The notes below the pieces were generated by a model that searched no databases, had not been told where the DNA came from, and worked only from the letters and a program-made list of their open reading frames with translations. Positions 32,377-42,001 of a DNA stretch of 64,000 nt are shown piece by piece (position 1 is the first letter of the stretch; each line of letters opens with the position of its first letter). Source of the DNA: Rhodomicrobium sp. R_RK_3 (lineage in GTDB: Bacteria; Pseudomonadota; Alphaproteobacteria; Rhizobiales; Rhodomicrobiaceae); NCBI RefSeq assembly GCF_002198715.1, contig NZ_MWLK01000018.1, forward strand, positions 136,970-200,969, in the 5' to 3' direction. The position numbers and the translations under genes are program-made.

Positions 32377-32592
32377 ATGGCTGACAAGGCAAAGACCAAG
32401 GGTGGAACGCTGGTGATCGAGCAGATCGCCAGCCCGATCCGCCGCCCGGCTCACCAGCGCGAGACGCTGATCGGCCTCGGGCTGAACAAGATTCGCAAGC
32501 GCCGCACCGTGCCGGACAATCCGGCTGTGCGCGGCATGATCGCGAAGGTCTCCCATCTCGTCCGGATCGTCGACGAACCGGCGGCGAAATAG
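32377..32592 (+). CDS. rpmD: 50S ribosomal protein L30
   Basis: L30 is a small 50S protein. The 71-residue product starts [20 protein letters not shown] and has [40 protein letters not shown], then [11 protein letters not shown]. It lies between rpsE and rplO. The N-terminus is slightly extended compared with E. coli, as in related bacteria. Confidence 0.96.
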   Translation: MADKAKTKGGTLVIEQIASPIRRPAHQRETLIGLGLNKIRKRRTVPDNPAVRGMIAKVSHLVRIVDEPAAK

Positions 32593-32632
32593 GCTTTCGC
32601 GGCTAGCAACATACAGGATTTGAGGCGGGCAG

Positions 32633-33157
32633 ATGCAGCTCAACGAACTCAGGGACAATGAAGGCGCCACCCAGGCGCGCAAGCGCGTCGGCCGTGGCAT
32701 CGGCTCCGGTCTCGGCAAGACCGCCGGTCGCGGCCACAAAGGCCAGAAGGCGCGCTCCGGCGTCGCCATCAAGGGCTTCGAGGGCGGCCAGATGCCGATC
32801 CACATGCGCATGCCCAAGCGCGGCTTCAACAATCCGCTGCGGCTGAAATTCTCCGAGGTCAATCTGGAGCGCATCCAGCTCGCCATCGACGAAGGCAAGC
32901 TCGACGCCAAGAGCCCGATCACCGGCGAGGCGCTGGTCGCCGCCGGCGTCGTCCGGCGCGTGCGCGACGGCGTGCGCCTGCTCGGCCGCGGCGCGCTGAA
33001 GGCCAAGGTGCAGATCGAGGTGGCCGGCGCGACGGCAAGCGCCGTCAAGGCGGTCGAGGCCGCCGGCGGCAGCATCAAGCTGTTGAAGCTGGTCAAGGAC
33101 ACCGACGCCACCGAGCGCCGCCCCAAGAAAAAAGCCGCGCCGGCGAAGGGCGAATAG
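32633..33157 (+). CDS. rplO: 50S ribosomal protein L15
   Basis: L15 is a late 50S assembly protein. The 174-residue protein starts [20 protein letters not shown]. It has the Gly-rich [40 protein letters not shown] and a basic tail [10 protein letters not shown]. It is followed by a 146-base structured gap before secY. Confidence 0.97.
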   Translation: MQLNELRDNEGATQARKRVGRGIGSGLGKTAGRGHKGQKARSGVAIKGFEGGQMPIHMRMPKRGFNNPLRLKFSEVNLERIQLAIDEGKLDAKSPITGEALVAAGVVRRVRDGVRLLGRGALKAKVQIEVAGATASAVKAVEAAGGSIKLLKLVKDTDATERRPKKKAAPAKGE

Positions 33158-33225
33158 GCGGGTGCGCGTATATCCCTTTCCGAGCGGTGATTTACAGCCG
33201 GTGCGTGACAGGCAGAATGGATCTT

Positions 33226-33275
33226 TGGCGTCCCTTTCGGCGAGCGATCGCCGGGACGCCATGACGGGCGCGTCA
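33226..33275 (+). promoter_or_regulatory. Tandem hairpins in the secY leader
   Basis: TGGCGTCCC (33226-33234) pairs with GGGACGCCA (33253-33261). An inner stem GGCGA/TCGCC closes a GCGA tetraloop (33239-33252). A second hairpin TGACG/CGTCA follows at 33262-33275. The pair ends 28 bases before the secY ATG, inside the transcribed superoperon. No U-tract follows, so it is more likely a regulatory or processing structure than a terminator. Confidence 0.5.
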
Positions 33276-33303
33276 TGCGCCTATCGGCATTGGAGTATTC
33301 CGG

Positions 33304-34635
33304 ATGGCTTCCGCCGCTGAGCAACTGGTTTCGAACCTGAATTTCGCGGCCTTCGGCAAGGCCGAGGAGCTGAAGAAGCGCCTGTGGTTCACCCTCGGCG
33401 CTCTTTTGGTGTTCCGGCTCGGCACCTACATCCCGCTGCCGGGCATCAATCCGCAGGCTCTCGCCGATCTGGTGCAGCAGAACCAATCCGGTATTCTCGG
33501 CATTTTCAACACCTTCTCCGGCGGGGCCGTCGGGCGCATGGCGATCTTTGCGCTCAACATCATGCCCTATATCTCGGCCTCCATCATCGTGCAGTTGCTG
33601 ACGACGGTGTCGCCGCAGCTCGAGGCGCTGAAGAAGGAAGGCGAGTCCGGCCGCAAGCAGATCAATCAATATACCCGCTACGGCACGGTGCTCCTGGCGA
33701 CGGTCCAGGGCTACGCCATTGCCGTGGGCTTGCAGAGCGCGACCAATATCGTCAGCAATCCGGGCTGGTTCTTCCAGCTCACCGCCGTCATCACGCTGGT
33801 CGGCGGCACGGTGTTCCTGATGTGGCTCGGGGAGCAGATCACCGCGCGCGGCGTCGGCAACGGCATTTCGCTGATCATCTTCGCCGGCATCGTCGCCGAA
33901 CTGCCGACGGCGCTCGCCGGTACGCTGGAGCTCAGCCGCCAGGGCGCGATCTCGCCCGGCCTGATCATCGCCATGATCATCGGCGCGGTCGGCGTCATCG
34001 CCTTCATCGTCTTCATGGAGCGCGCCCAGCGCCGCCTTCTGGTGCAATATCCAAAGCGGCAGATGGGCAATAAGATGTTCCAGGGCGACAGCTCGCATCT
34101 GCCCTTGAAGCTGAACACGGCCGGCGTCATTCCGCCGATCTTTGCCTCGTCGCTCTTGCTGGTGCCGATCACCATCGCCAATTTCTCGGCCGGCGGCGGT
34201 CCCGACTGGCTGACCTCGCTGACTGCGATTCTTGGTCACGGCCAGCCGCTCTACATCCTGCTCTATGTGCTCGGCATCGTGTTCTTCGCCTTCTTCTACA
34301 CGGCCATCGTCTTCAATCCGCAAGACACCGCCGACAATCTGAAGAAATATGGCGGCTTCATTCCCGGCATTCGTCCCGGCCAGCGCACGGCGGAATATAT
34401 CGACTACGTGCTGACCCGCATCACCGTCATCGGCGCGGCCTATCTGGCGGCGGTCTGCGTGCTGCCCGAGCTCTTGATTTCTTCGGCCGGCGTTCCATTT
34501 TACTTCGGCGGCACTTCGCTGCTGATCGTGGTCAGTGTCACCATGGACACGGTGGCCCAGATTCAAAGCCACTTGCTCGCTCACCAATATGAGGGCCTAA
34601 TCAAGAAGGCCAAACTAAGGGGAGCGAAGCGCTGA
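33304..34635 (+). CDS. secY: Preprotein translocase subunit SecY
   Basis: SecY is the channel of the Sec translocon. The 443-residue protein has ten hydrophobic helices. Typical blocks are LGTYIPLPGINPQALADLVQ, NIMPYISASIIVQLLTTVSP, GRKQINQYTRYGTVLLATVQ and KYGGFIPGIRPGQRTAEYID. Its stop overlaps the adk start by one base (TGATG). The ATG at 33304 fits the family N-terminus. Confidence 0.98.
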   Translation: MASAAEQLVSNLNFAAFGKAEELKKRLWFTLGALLVFRLGTYIPLPGINPQALADLVQQNQSGILGIFNTFSGGAVGRMAIFALNIMPYISASIIVQLLTTVSPQLEALKKEGESGRKQINQYTRYGTVLLATVQGYAIAVGLQSATNIVSNPGWFFQLTAVITLVGGTVFLMWLGEQITARGVGNGISLIIFAGIVAELPTALAGTLELSRQGAISPGLIIAMIIGAVGVIAFIVFMERAQRRLLVQYPKRQMGNKMFQGDSSHLPLKLNTAGVIPPIFASSLLLVPITIANFSAGGGPDWLTSLTAILGHGQPLYILLYVLGIVFFAFFYTAIVFNPQDTADNLKKYGGFIPGIRPGQRTAEYIDYVLTRITVIGAAYLAAVCVLPELLISSAGVPFYFGGTSLLIVVSVTMDTVAQIQSHLLAHQYEGLIKKAKLRGAKR

Positions 34636-35294
34636 TGAATTTGATTCTGCTGGGGCCGCCGGGCGCGGGCAAGGGGACGCAAGCCAAGCTGCTGGAAGGA
34701 AAGTTCGGCCTGCGCCAGCTCTCTTCCGGTGACATGCTGCGCGCCGCCGTCTCGTCCGGGACACCGGTCGGCATCAAGGCGAAGTCTTTTATGGACCAGG
34801 GCGCGCTCGTGCCCGATCAGCTAGTGGTCGACGTGGTCTTCGAACATCTGGCCGGCCTGACCGACGAGAAGGGTTTCATCCTCGACGGCTTTCCGCGCAC
34901 CGCCGAACAGGCCGAGGCGCTGGATAAATTCCTGGCCGACCGCGACAGCGGCATCGACCGGGTGATTGTGATCCAGGTGCGGGACGACCGGCTGGTCGAG
35001 CGCATCGCGGGCCGCTTCACCTGCGCAAAATGCGGTGAGGGCTATCACGACAGCTTCAAGCCGACGGCGGTCTACGGCGTTTGCGACAAATGCGGCAATC
35101 ATGAATTCAAGCGCCGCGTCGACGACAATGCGGCGACGGTTGCGGCGAGGCTCAAGGTCTATCACGAGCAGACCGCGCCGCTGATCGACTATTACAAGGC
35201 GCGCGGCAAGGTAACGATCGTCGACGGCGAAGCGCCGATCGAGGCCGTGTCGCACGAAATCGACGAGGTTTTCAGCGCCAACGCCGCTGGTTGA
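34635..35294 (+). CDS. adk: Adenylate kinase with a zinc-type lid
   Basis: Adk interconverts ATP+AMP and 2 ADP. The 219-residue long-form enzyme has the P-loop LLGPPGAGKGTQAKLL, the AMP site GFPRTAEQAEAL and a LID holding CAKC and CDKC (about residues 130-154), so a zinc site is likely. It overlaps secY by one base, a position conserved in many bacteria. It ends EVFSANAAG. Confidence 0.97.
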   Translation: MNLILLGPPGAGKGTQAKLLEGKFGLRQLSSGDMLRAAVSSGTPVGIKAKSFMDQGALVPDQLVVDVVFEHLAGLTDEKGFILDGFPRTAEQAEALDKFLADRDSGIDRVIVIQVRDDRLVERIAGRFTCAKCGEGYHDSFKPTAVYGVCDKCGNHEFKRRVDDNAATVAARLKVYHEQTAPLIDYYKARGKVTIVDGEAPIEAVSHEIDEVFSANAAG

Positions 35295-35312
35295 AAGAAT
35301 TGTGTCTGGAGG

Positions 35313-35342
35313 TTGACGGGGCTGCCGAATATCAGCTAAATA
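35313..35342 (+). promoter_or_regulatory. Candidate internal promoter before rpsM
   Basis: TTGACG (35313-35318) and TAAATA (35337-35342) are 18 bases apart, just after adk. Transcription from here would give a leader of about 210 bases before rpsM and allow separate expression of rpsM-rpsK-rpoA-rplQ. Confidence 0.35.
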
Positions 35343-35456
35343 CGGGCTCTTCACCGAGATGGTATCGTTTTACCTGGATGATCCCTCGTTCGGGCCCGAT
35401 CTGTTACCGCGCATTGCTCCCGCTGGCTGCTACGACGCACGGTCGGAATGAATAAC

Positions 35457-35479
35457 GCCGATTTTTCCAAAAATCCGGC
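35457..35479 (+). promoter_or_regulatory. Hairpin in the rpsM leader
   Basis: GCCGATTTTT (35457-35466) pairs with AAAAATCCGGC (35469-35479), with one bulged C and a two-base centre. It lies 82 bases before the rpsM GTG within a 267-base gap. It may be a leader structure or a weak bidirectional terminator. Confidence 0.35.
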
Positions 35480-35561
35480 GCAACTGCAAGAGTCAAACGG
35501 CGAGGGCCGGGTAAACATTGGCGGAAGGCACCAAGCAACCGCCTGCTAAGGAGAATTCAAC

Positions 35562-35930
35562 GTGGCACGTATTGCGGGTGTCAATATTCCGTCGAATAAG
35601 CGCGTCGATGTCGCGCTGCGCTACATCCATGGCATCGGCGAGAAGCTGGCCAAGGATATTTGCGAGAAGACCAGCATTCCCGGCGACCGCCGGGTGAACC
35701 AGCTTTCGGACGCCGAAGTGCTGCAGATCCGCGAAGTGATCGACCGCGATTATATGGTCGAGGGCGATCTGCGCCGCGACGTCGCGATGAACATCAAGCG
35801 GCTGATGGATCTGGCCTGCTACCGGGGCCTGCGTCATCGCCGCGGCCTGCCTGTGCATGGCCAGCGGACGCATACCAACGCCCGCACCCGCAAGGGCCCC
35901 TCCAAGCCGATCGCCGGCAAGAAGAAGTAA
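35562..35930 (+). CDS. rpsM: 30S ribosomal protein S13
   Basis: S13 is a 30S head protein contacting the 50S and P-site tRNA. The 122-residue product starts at a GTG after AAGGAGAATTCAAC ((M)[20 protein letters not shown]). It has [16 protein letters not shown] and the C-terminal [20 protein letters not shown]. It heads the alpha section. Confidence 0.97.
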   Translation: MARIAGVNIPSNKRVDVALRYIHGIGEKLAKDICEKTSIPGDRRVNQLSDAEVLQIREVIDRDYMVEGDLRRDVAMNIKRLMDLACYRGLRHRRGLPVHGQRTHTNARTRKGPSKPIAGKKK

Positions 35931-35976
35931 TCATGTGCCGCCCTGGTCGCGGCTGACGGTTTAAGGACGAAATGGC

Positions 35977-36366
35977 ATGGCTAAAGAGAAAACGCGCGTT
36001 CGTCGCCGCGAGAAAAAGAACATCACCTCGGGCGTGGCGCATGTGGCTGCCTCGTTCAACAACACCATGATTACCATCACTGACGCGCAAGGGAATGCGA
36101 TTTCCTGGTCGTCCGCCGGCACGATGGGCTTCAAGGGCTCGCGCAAATCCACGCCCTACGCCGCTCAGATGGCGGCCGAGGACGCCGGCCGCAAGGCCAT
36201 GGAGCACGGCATGAAGACCATCGAAGTCGAGGTCTCCGGTCCGGGCTCGGGCCGCGAATCCGCGCTTCGCGCGCTGCAATCCTGCGGCTTCCAGGTCGTC
36301 GCCATCACCGACGTGACGCCGATACCGCATAATGGCTGCCGGCCGCGCAAGCGCCGCCGCGTCTAA
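35977..36366 (+). CDS. rpsK: 30S ribosomal protein S11
   Basis: S11 lies on the 30S platform near the Shine-Dalgarno helix. The 129-residue protein starts [20 protein letters not shown]. It has [40 protein letters not shown] and the end [16 protein letters not shown]. In this operon rpsK is followed directly by rpoA; rpsD, present here in E. coli, is absent as usual in alphaproteobacteria. Confidence 0.98.
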   Translation: MAKEKTRVRRREKKNITSGVAHVAASFNNTMITITDAQGNAISWSSAGTMGFKGSRKSTPYAAQMAAEDAGRKAMEHGMKTIEVEVSGPGSGRESALRALQSCGFQVVAITDVTPIPHNGCRPRKRRRV

Positions 36367-36481
36367 TAGCCCGCCGGGACGGGCAGATCGCTTTGCCCCG
36401 TGCGGACGACCCCGCGTTCGTTTCGACGAATTCAAGCTGCCAGCCTTTGCTGGCACACTGCATATAAGAACGAGGTTCTCC

Positions 36482-37498
36482 GTGCTGCAGAAGAACTGGC
36501 AAGATTTGATCAAACCCGCCAAGCTGAGCGTGACGTCCGGCCGCGATCCCAAGCGCCTGGGCACGATCGTGGCGGAACCGCTTGAGCGCGGCTTCGGCCT
36601 GACGCTCGGCAACGCGCTCCGCCGCGTGCTGCTGTCTTCGCTGCAGGGCGCCGCCATCACCAGCGTGCATATCGACGGCGTGCTGCATGAATTCTCCTCC
36701 ATCGCCGGTGTGCGCGAGGATGTGACCGACATCGTCCTCAACATCAAGGAAGTGGCGCTGCGGATCCATTCCGACGGCGTCAAGCGCATGGTGCTGAAGA
36801 AGGAAGGCCCGGGCGTCGTGCTCGCCCGCGATATCGAGGCCGGCGCCGACGTCGACATCCTCAATCCGAACCATGTCATCTGCACGGTGGACGAGGGCGC
36901 AACGGTGCGCATGGAATTCACCGCCCAGCTCGGCAAGGGCTACGTCCCCTCCGAGCGCAACCGCCCGGAAGACGCGCCCATCGGCCTGATCCCGGTCGAC
37001 AGCCTCTACAGCCCGGTGAAGAAGGTCTCCTACCGCGTCTCCAATACGCGCGAAGGCCAGATCCTGGACTATGACAAGCTGACCATGGAGATCGAGACCG
37101 ACGGCTCGATCAATCCGGAAGATTCCGTGGCTCTCGCCGCCCGCATTTTGCAGGACCAGCTCTCGATCTTCGTCAACTTCGAGGAGCCCCGCAAGGAAGT
37201 CCGCGAGGAGCGTGCGCCGGATCTGGAATTCAACGCCGCTCTGCTCAAGAAGGTCGACGAGCTGGAACTGTCCGTTCGCTCGGCCAACTGCTTGAAGAAC
37301 GACAACATCGTCTATATCGGCGACCTGATCCAGAAGACCGAAGCGGAGATGCTGCGCACCCCGAACTTCGGGCGCAAGTCGCTGAACGAGATCAAGGAAG
37401 TTCTCGCCGGCATGGGCCTGCACCTGGGCATGGACGTGCCGAACTGGCCGCCGGACAATATCGAAGAGCTGGCCAAGCGTTTCGAAGACCAATATTAG
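36482..37498 (+). CDS. rpoA: DNA-directed RNA polymerase subunit alpha
   Basis: Alpha starts assembly of RNA polymerase and contacts upstream promoter DNA and activators. The 338-residue product starts at a GTG ((M)[20 protein letters not shown]), with GAGG six bases upstream. It has the N-terminal domain with [20 protein letters not shown]. The C-terminal domain has [20 protein letters not shown] and [15 protein letters not shown]. The open frame extends upstream to 36332 but only this start fits the family. Confidence 0.98.
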   Translation: MLQKNWQDLIKPAKLSVTSGRDPKRLGTIVAEPLERGFGLTLGNALRRVLLSSLQGAAITSVHIDGVLHEFSSIAGVREDVTDIVLNIKEVALRIHSDGVKRMVLKKEGPGVVLARDIEAGADVDILNPNHVICTVDEGATVRMEFTAQLGKGYVPSERNRPEDAPIGLIPVDSLYSPVKKVSYRVSNTREGQILDYDKLTMEIETDGSINPEDSVALAARILQDQLSIFVNFEEPRKEVREERAPDLEFNAALLKKVDELELSVRSANCLKNDNIVYIGDLIQKTEAEMLRTPNFGRKSLNEIKEVLAGMGLHLGMDVPNWPPDNIEELAKRFEDQY

Positions 37499-37552
37499 CG
37501 GCGGGCGGCCGGGAGCCGCCATTCGCCCGTTGAAGGAACTGAGGGTAGTCCT

Positions 37553-37981
37553 ATGCGCCATCGCAATTCTGGCCGGAAGCTGAACCGGACGGCCGAGCAC
37601 CGAAAAGCGCTGTTCGCCAACATGGCGGCGGCACTGATCAAGCACGAGCAGATCACCACCACGCTGCCCAAGGCGAAGGATCTTCGCCGGGTGGCCGAGC
37701 GTCTCATCACGCTCGCCAAGAAGGGCGATCTGCACGCCCGCCGCATTGCGATTTCGCGCCTGCGCGACGAGAAGATGGTGGCCAAGCTGTTCGAGACGCT
37801 CGGACCCCGCTATCAAGGCCGTGCCGGTGGCTACACCCGCGTGCTGAAGGCCGGCTTCCGCTATGGCGATAGCGCTCCGGTCGCCGTCATCGAGCTGGTC
37901 GACCGCGACGAGAGCGCCAAGGGCCAGGATTCCGGCCCGCTTCCGGGCGAGACTGCCGAAGGCGCCAGGGCTGCGGCCTAG
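37553..37981 (+). CDS. rplQ: 50S ribosomal protein L17
   Basis: L17 is near the tunnel exit. The 142-residue protein starts [20 protein letters not shown]. It has [40 protein letters not shown] and the block [13 protein letters not shown] 20-residue acidic/Ala tail extends it beyond the E. coli length. It is the last gene of the superoperon. Confidence 0.97.
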   Translation: MRHRNSGRKLNRTAEHRKALFANMAAALIKHEQITTTLPKAKDLRRVAERLITLAKKGDLHARRIAISRLRDEKMVAKLFETLGPRYQGRAGGYTRVLKAGFRYGDSAPVAVIELVDRDESAKGQDSGPLPGETAEGARAAA

Positions 37982-37988
37982 CCTGTTC

Positions 37989-38013
37989 GCGGCCGCTTTG
38001 CCTTGGCGGCCGC
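37989..38013 (+). terminator. GC-rich hairpin after rplQ
   Basis: GCGGCCGC (37989-37996) and GCGGCCGC (38006-38013) form an eight-pair stem with a nine-base loop, eight bases after the rplQ stop. No T-run follows. It is probably the 3' end structure of the superoperon, perhaps with Rho. Confidence 0.5.
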
Positions 38014-38131
38014 ACCACCCTCCCAATTGAAGCGCGGCGCGTTGCCGCCGCGCGCTTGAAGCCCGGCGCCGAGTTTGCTAGGGACGGAACTCTGCGCCGT
38101 TCGAGCAAGATCAGAGCATGGGGCAATCCGA

Positions 38132-39574
38132 ATGAATTTGCGGCTTCGATGGGTTCGCTGGATGAGTGCGGCGGCCATCCTTTTCGTCTGTGCGCTCTTC
38201 TTTGAACGCGCGGCGGATGCCCAGGAGAAAGCCGTTCCGCGCAGCCGCGCCGACCTGACCCTCTCCTACGCCTCGATCGTCAAGCAGGTCGCGCCGGCCG
38301 TGGTCAATGTGTATGTCCGCAGCCAGGTGCGCCGCCAGCGCTCGCCCTTCCTCGACGACCCGTTCTTCCAGCGCTTCTTCGGCGGCGGCGGCGATGATTT
38401 CGGCGGCCCCAGCCAGCGGCTGCAGAACTCGCTCGGCTCCGGCGTCATCGTCTCCGCCGACGGCCTCGTCGTCACCAACAACCACGTCGTGCAGAGCGAG
38501 GGCGGCGCCGAGACCGCCATCAAGGTCGCGCTGTCGGACGCCCGCGAATTCGAGGCCAGCATCATTCTGCGCGACGAGCGCACGGACCTCGCCGTGCTGC
38601 GCATCGAGGGCGGCGAAAAGGATTTCCCGCACATCCCCTTCGCCGACAGCGACGCGCTCGAGGTCGGCGACATCGTGCTCGCCATCGGCAATCCCTTCGG
38701 CGTCGGCCAGACCGTCACCAGCGGCATCGTCTCGGCGCTTGCCCGCACCCGCGTCGGCGTCTCCGACTACCAGTTCTTCATCCAGACCGACGCGGCGATC
38801 AATCCGGGCAATTCCGGCGGCCCGCTGGTCGACATGAACGGCCGCGTCGTCGGCATCAACACGGCGATCTTCAGCCGCAGCGGCGGCTCGCAGGGTATCG
38901 GCTTCGCCATCCCGTCCAACATGGTGCATGTGGTGGTCAATTCGGCCCTGCGCGGCGGCAAGGTCGAGCGGCCCTGGCTCGGGGCGGAACTCGAGCCGGT
39001 CACCTCTGATATCGCCAAGGCGCTCGGCCTCGACCGCCCGGCCGGCGCGCTGGTCGACACGGTCGTTGCCGACGGACCGGCCGCCAAGGCGGGGCTTAGG
39101 CCGCGCGACGTCATCCTCTCCGTCGACGGGCGCGATGCGGCGGACGCGCAGGCGGTGTTCTACCGCCTCGCCACCAAGGGCGTCGGCAGCGAAGCCGAGC
39201 TGGCGGTCTCGCGCGACGGCCAGCCCATGAAGCTGAAGCTGGCCCTGATCGCCGCGCCCGAGACGACGCCGCGCAAACTGACCCTGGTCGATGGCGTCAA
39301 CCCCTTCGCCGGCGCGACCGTCGCGAACCTGTCCCCCGCCGTCGCGGAGGAAATGTCGATCGAGCAGATCACCGGCGTCGTGGTGGTGGAGACCAAAGCC
39401 TATTCGACCGCCCGCCGCGTCGGCCTGAGGCCCGGCGACATCATCGTCAATCTCAACGGCAAGCCCATCGTCAGCGTTCGCGATCTGGTCGATGCGCTGA
39501 AGCGCACATCGCGCGGCTGGGACGTCACCATCCGCCGCAATGGCGAGGATATCCGCACGGTGCTGCGCGGGTAG
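38132..39574 (+). CDS. DegP/DegQ-like periplasmic serine protease (Do family)
   Basis: The 480-residue protein has a signal peptide (MNLRLRWVRWMSAAAILFVC to about residue 30). A trypsin-like domain follows, with the triad His118 (VVTNNHVV), Asp152 (DERTDLAVLRI) and Ser228 (NPGNSGGPLV). Two PDZ domains follow (around RPWLGAELEPV and GVVVVETKAYSTARRVGLRP). Such proteases degrade or refold misfolded envelope proteins. The long Phe/Gly loop (FFQRFFGGGGDDFGG) is typical of the family. It stands alone after the ribosomal block. The ATG at 38132 is chosen because it begins the signal peptide. Confidence 0.93.
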   Translation: MNLRLRWVRWMSAAAILFVCALFFERAADAQEKAVPRSRADLTLSYASIVKQVAPAVVNVYVRSQVRRQRSPFLDDPFFQRFFGGGGDDFGGPSQRLQNSLGSGVIVSADGLVVTNNHVVQSEGGAETAIKVALSDAREFEASIILRDERTDLAVLRIEGGEKDFPHIPFADSDALEVGDIVLAIGNPFGVGQTVTSGIVSALARTRVGVSDYQFFIQTDAAINPGNSGGPLVDMNGRVVGINTAIFSRSGGSQGIGFAIPSNMVHVVVNSALRGGKVERPWLGAELEPVTSDIAKALGLDRPAGALVDTVVADGPAAKAGLRPRDVILSVDGRDAADAQAVFYRLATKGVGSEAELAVSRDGQPMKLKLALIAAPETTPRKLTLVDGVNPFAGATVANLSPAVAEEMSIEQITGVVVVETKAYSTARRVGLRPGDIIVNLNGKPIVSVRDLVDALKRTSRGWDVTIRRNGEDIRTVLRG

Positions 39575-39627
39575 CAGGGGCCGCGCGCCCCTTGCCGTGG
39601 ATGCCACCCGGCCGCTTCGCGTCCGCC

Positions 39628-39733
39628 CTCTCCCGCAAGGGGAGAGCGCTGATCCGCGCCGCATGAGACGCACCATCAACGCTCGCGCTGCTTGCCCTCT
39701 TCCCTCGAGGAGAGGGCTCCCGCCGCAGGCGGG
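39628..39733. repeat. Mosaic of short intergenic palindromes
   Basis: Three perfect or near-perfect hairpins follow each other between the protease and rarA. They are CTCTCCC/GGGAGAG (39628-39646), GCCCTCT/AGAGGGC (39694-39717) and CCCGCC/GGCGGG with loop GCA (39719-39733). Such GC-rich palindromic mosaics are common between genes in rhizobial genomes. The first may also end protease transcripts. Confidence 0.5.
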
Positions 39734-39862
39734 TGGGTGAGAGGGCTTCGCTGCCGAGCGCGTTCCGCCTCCCCGCCGATCCAGGCAATCGCCCCTAACA
39801 CTCTAGCATCACCCCCAACGCCCCCTTGCGGCTTCAGCGGCGGCGACACTATGTTAGGGGCC

Positions 39863-41170
39863 ATGGCCACCCTCTTCGAAGCTGCCGGCATGGAGAAAAG
39901 CGCGCCCCGTCCGCTGGCGGACCGGCTGCGCCCGAAAACGCTCGACGAGGTCGCGGGGCAGGAGCATCTGCTCGGCGAGGGCGCGCCGCTGCGCCGGATG
40001 CTGGCGAAGGGCGGCCTTCGCTCGGTGATCTTCTGGGGGCCGCCCGGCACCGGCAAAACGACGGTCGCGCGCCTGATCGCCAAGGATGCCGGGCTCCATT
40101 TCGAGCAGATTTCGGCGATTTACTCCGGCGTCCAGGACCTGCGAAAGCTGTTCGAGGCCGCGCGCGACCGCCGGCGCATGGGCCTCGGCACGGTGCTGTT
40201 CGTCGATGAAATCCACCGTTTCAACCGCGCCCAGCAGGACGGTTTCCTGCCCGTCATGGAAGACGGCACCATCATCCTGATCGGCGCGACGACGGAGAAC
40301 CCCTCCTTCGAGCTGAACGGCGCTCTCCTGTCGCGCGCCACGGTGCTGGTGTTCCGCCGTCTCGACGAAACCGCCCTTGAAGGCTTGATCCAGCGCGCCG
40401 AAGCGCTGGAGAAGCGGCCATTGCCGCTGACGCCGGAGGCGCGCGAGCGGCTGATCGGCATGGCCGATGGCGACGGGCGGACGCTGCTGAACCTTGCCGA
40501 GAGCGTCTATGGCGCGACCGAGGGCGGCGCGGAGATCCTGTCGCCGGAAGACCTCGTCCAGCTCGTGCAACGGCGCGCCCCGCTCTACGACAAGAACCGC
40601 GACGGCCATTACGACCTGATCAGCGCGCTGCATAAATCCGTACGCGGCTCCGACCCGGATGCGGCGCTCTATTGGCTGGCACGGATGCTGGCGGGCGGCG
40701 AGGACCCGCTCTATATCGCCCGGCGTCTGGTGCGGATGGCGGTCGAGGATATCGGCCTCGCCGATCCGAACGCGCTGCTGCAGACGACCGCCGCCAAGGA
40801 GGCCTATGATTTCCTCGGCTCGCCGGAGGGCGAACTGGCGCTTGCCCAGGCAACGCTCTATCTGGCCAGCGCGCCGAAATCCAATGCCGCTTATGCCGCC
40901 TTCGGCCGCGCCACCCGCGCCGCCAAGGAACACGGCTCGCTGGCTCCGCCCAAGCACATCCTCAACGCCCCGACGCGCCTGATGGCCGAACAGGGCTATG
41001 GCGAGGGATATGTGTACGACCCGGATACGCCCGAGGGCTTTTCCGGCCAGAACTATTTCCCCGACGAGATGGAGCGCGAGCGCTTCTACCACCCGACCGA
41101 CCACGGCGCGGAAAAGGACATCGCCAAGCGCATGACCGCCTGGGCAAAGCTGCGTCAGGAAAAGAGCTAG
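39863..41170 (+). CDS. rarA: Replication-associated recombination protein A (AAA+ ATPase)
   Basis: RarA (MgsA) acts at stalled replication forks and is related to the clamp-loader ATPases. The product (about 435 residues) has [20 protein letters not shown], Walker [18 protein letters not shown], Walker [18 protein letters not shown], sensor 1 [14 protein letters not shown] and the C-terminal block [20 protein letters not shown], then [13 protein letters not shown]. The ATG at 39863 follows TTAGGGG closely; 39851 and 39890 are alternatives. Confidence 0.95.
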   Translation: MATLFEAAGMEKSAPRPLADRLRPKTLDEVAGQEHLLGEGAPLRRMLAKGGLRSVIFWGPPGTGKTTVARLIAKDAGLHFEQISAIYSGVQDLRKLFEAARDRRRMGLGTVLFVDEIHRFNRAQQDGFLPVMEDGTIILIGATTENPSFELNGALLSRATVLVFRRLDETALEGLIQRAEALEKRPLPLTPEARERLIGMADGDGRTLLNLAESVYGATEGGAEILSPEDLVQLVQRRAPLYDKNRDGHYDLISALHKSVRGSDPDAALYWLARMLAGGEDPLYIARRLVRMAVEDIGLADPNALLQTTAAKEAYDFLGSPEGELALAQATLYLASAPKSNAAYAAFGRATRAAKEHGSLAPPKHILNAPTRLMAEQGYGEGYVYDPDTPEGFSGQNYFPDEMERERFYHPTDHGAEKDIAKRMTAWAKLRQEKS

Positions 41171-41225
41171 GGCGCACCCTGTACCGCCCGCGCATGCTGA
41201 AACAGATCAGCCCACACACTCTCCG

Positions 41226-41329
41226 AAATCCCCGCGAAGGCGGGGATCCAGTACGCCGCAGCGTTTGAGGCTGCGCAGAGTGCCAATTTCGAGTTTGTGA
41301 ATACTGGGTCCCCGCCTTCGCGGGGATTT
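41226..41329. repeat. Near-perfect 28-bp inverted repeat with a 48-base centre
   Basis: The arms are 41226-41253 and 41302-41329 and match at 27 of 28 positions. Each arm is itself partly palindromic (CCCCGCGAAGGCGGGG). The centre holds a smaller hairpin CGCAGC/GCTGCG (about 41258-41276). This resembles the mobile palindromic repeats found between genes in Bradyrhizobium and its relatives. It is not a terminator of classical form. Confidence 0.7.
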
Positions 41330-41494
41330 TGTTTTGAGGCCTCGGCACACCGTTCGGGCGACGCACCTGCAAGATCCGCGTCGAGCACCCAGGGAACACA
41401 ACCTAACAAAACCCCCGCCCCCTCGGCCAATCCGCTTATGTAATCTTTGCGGCTATGCTATAGGGCGAGCCATCGGCTTTCGAGGGGAAGGTGT

Positions 41495-42001
41495 ATGGTT
41501 TCGTTCAGTCAGCTTTGGGACAACCACCCCACCAATAATGGCGAGCAATATCCCTGCAGAACGCTGGGAATCGCCAATTTCGACAATCAATGCGCCATCC
41601 GCATGGGCGTTTGCCTGAAACGGTCAGGCGTCAGTGTCGGCGACCTGCGCGGCGCCATAACATGCAACCAGGCGACGCTGACCAACCACGCCGCCGAGGA
41701 GATGCATTTCATCCGCGCCAAGGAACTGGCGAATGCCCTCCGGCGCGGCGGCATTGCCGGCATTGGGCCGGTCTACAGCCTGACGACGCCGAGCAATTTC
41801 GCCGAGGAGCTGGACGGGCGCAAAGGCATCATCTTCTTCAACGGCTATTGGTGGCGCGTCACCGACACCAGCCGCCCGACCGGCGACCATATCGACCTGT
41901 GGAACGGCTGGCGGACCTCGGCCAAGATGCTGTTTCCCTGGTTCGGCTGGCTCGGCGGCTACAACAAATCCAGCGAGATCTGGTTCTGGGAGGTCAAATG
42001 A
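41495..42001 (+). CDS. Tae4-like peptidoglycan amidase (T6SS effector family)
   Basis: The 168-residue protein has the Tae4 family pattern: an N-terminal FSQLWDNHP, the expected catalytic Cys33 in DNQCAIRMGVCLKRSGV, the middle HFIRAKELANAL, then GRKGIIFFNGYWW and the catalytic His132 in GDHIDLWNGW. Tae4 enzymes cut D-Glu-mDAP bonds in peptidoglycan and are injected by type VI secretion. No signal peptide is present, as usual for such effectors. GGGGAAGG precedes the ATG at 41495. Its stop overlaps the next gene by four bases (ATGA). No type VI gene is in the window. Confidence 0.78.
   Translation: MVSFSQLWDNHPTNNGEQYPCRTLGIANFDNQCAIRMGVCLKRSGVSVGDLRGAITCNQATLTNHAAEEMHFIRAKELANALRRGGIAGIGPVYSLTTPSNFAEELDGRKGIIFFNGYWWRVTDTSRPTGDHIDLWNGWRTSAKMLFPWFGWLGGYNKSSEIWFWEVK

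Noticed and set aside
32347..34587. 746-codon minus-strand open frame opposite secY and neighbours
   Set aside because: Same reason: antisense to secY, rplO and rpmD, no recognisable motif or ribosome site.
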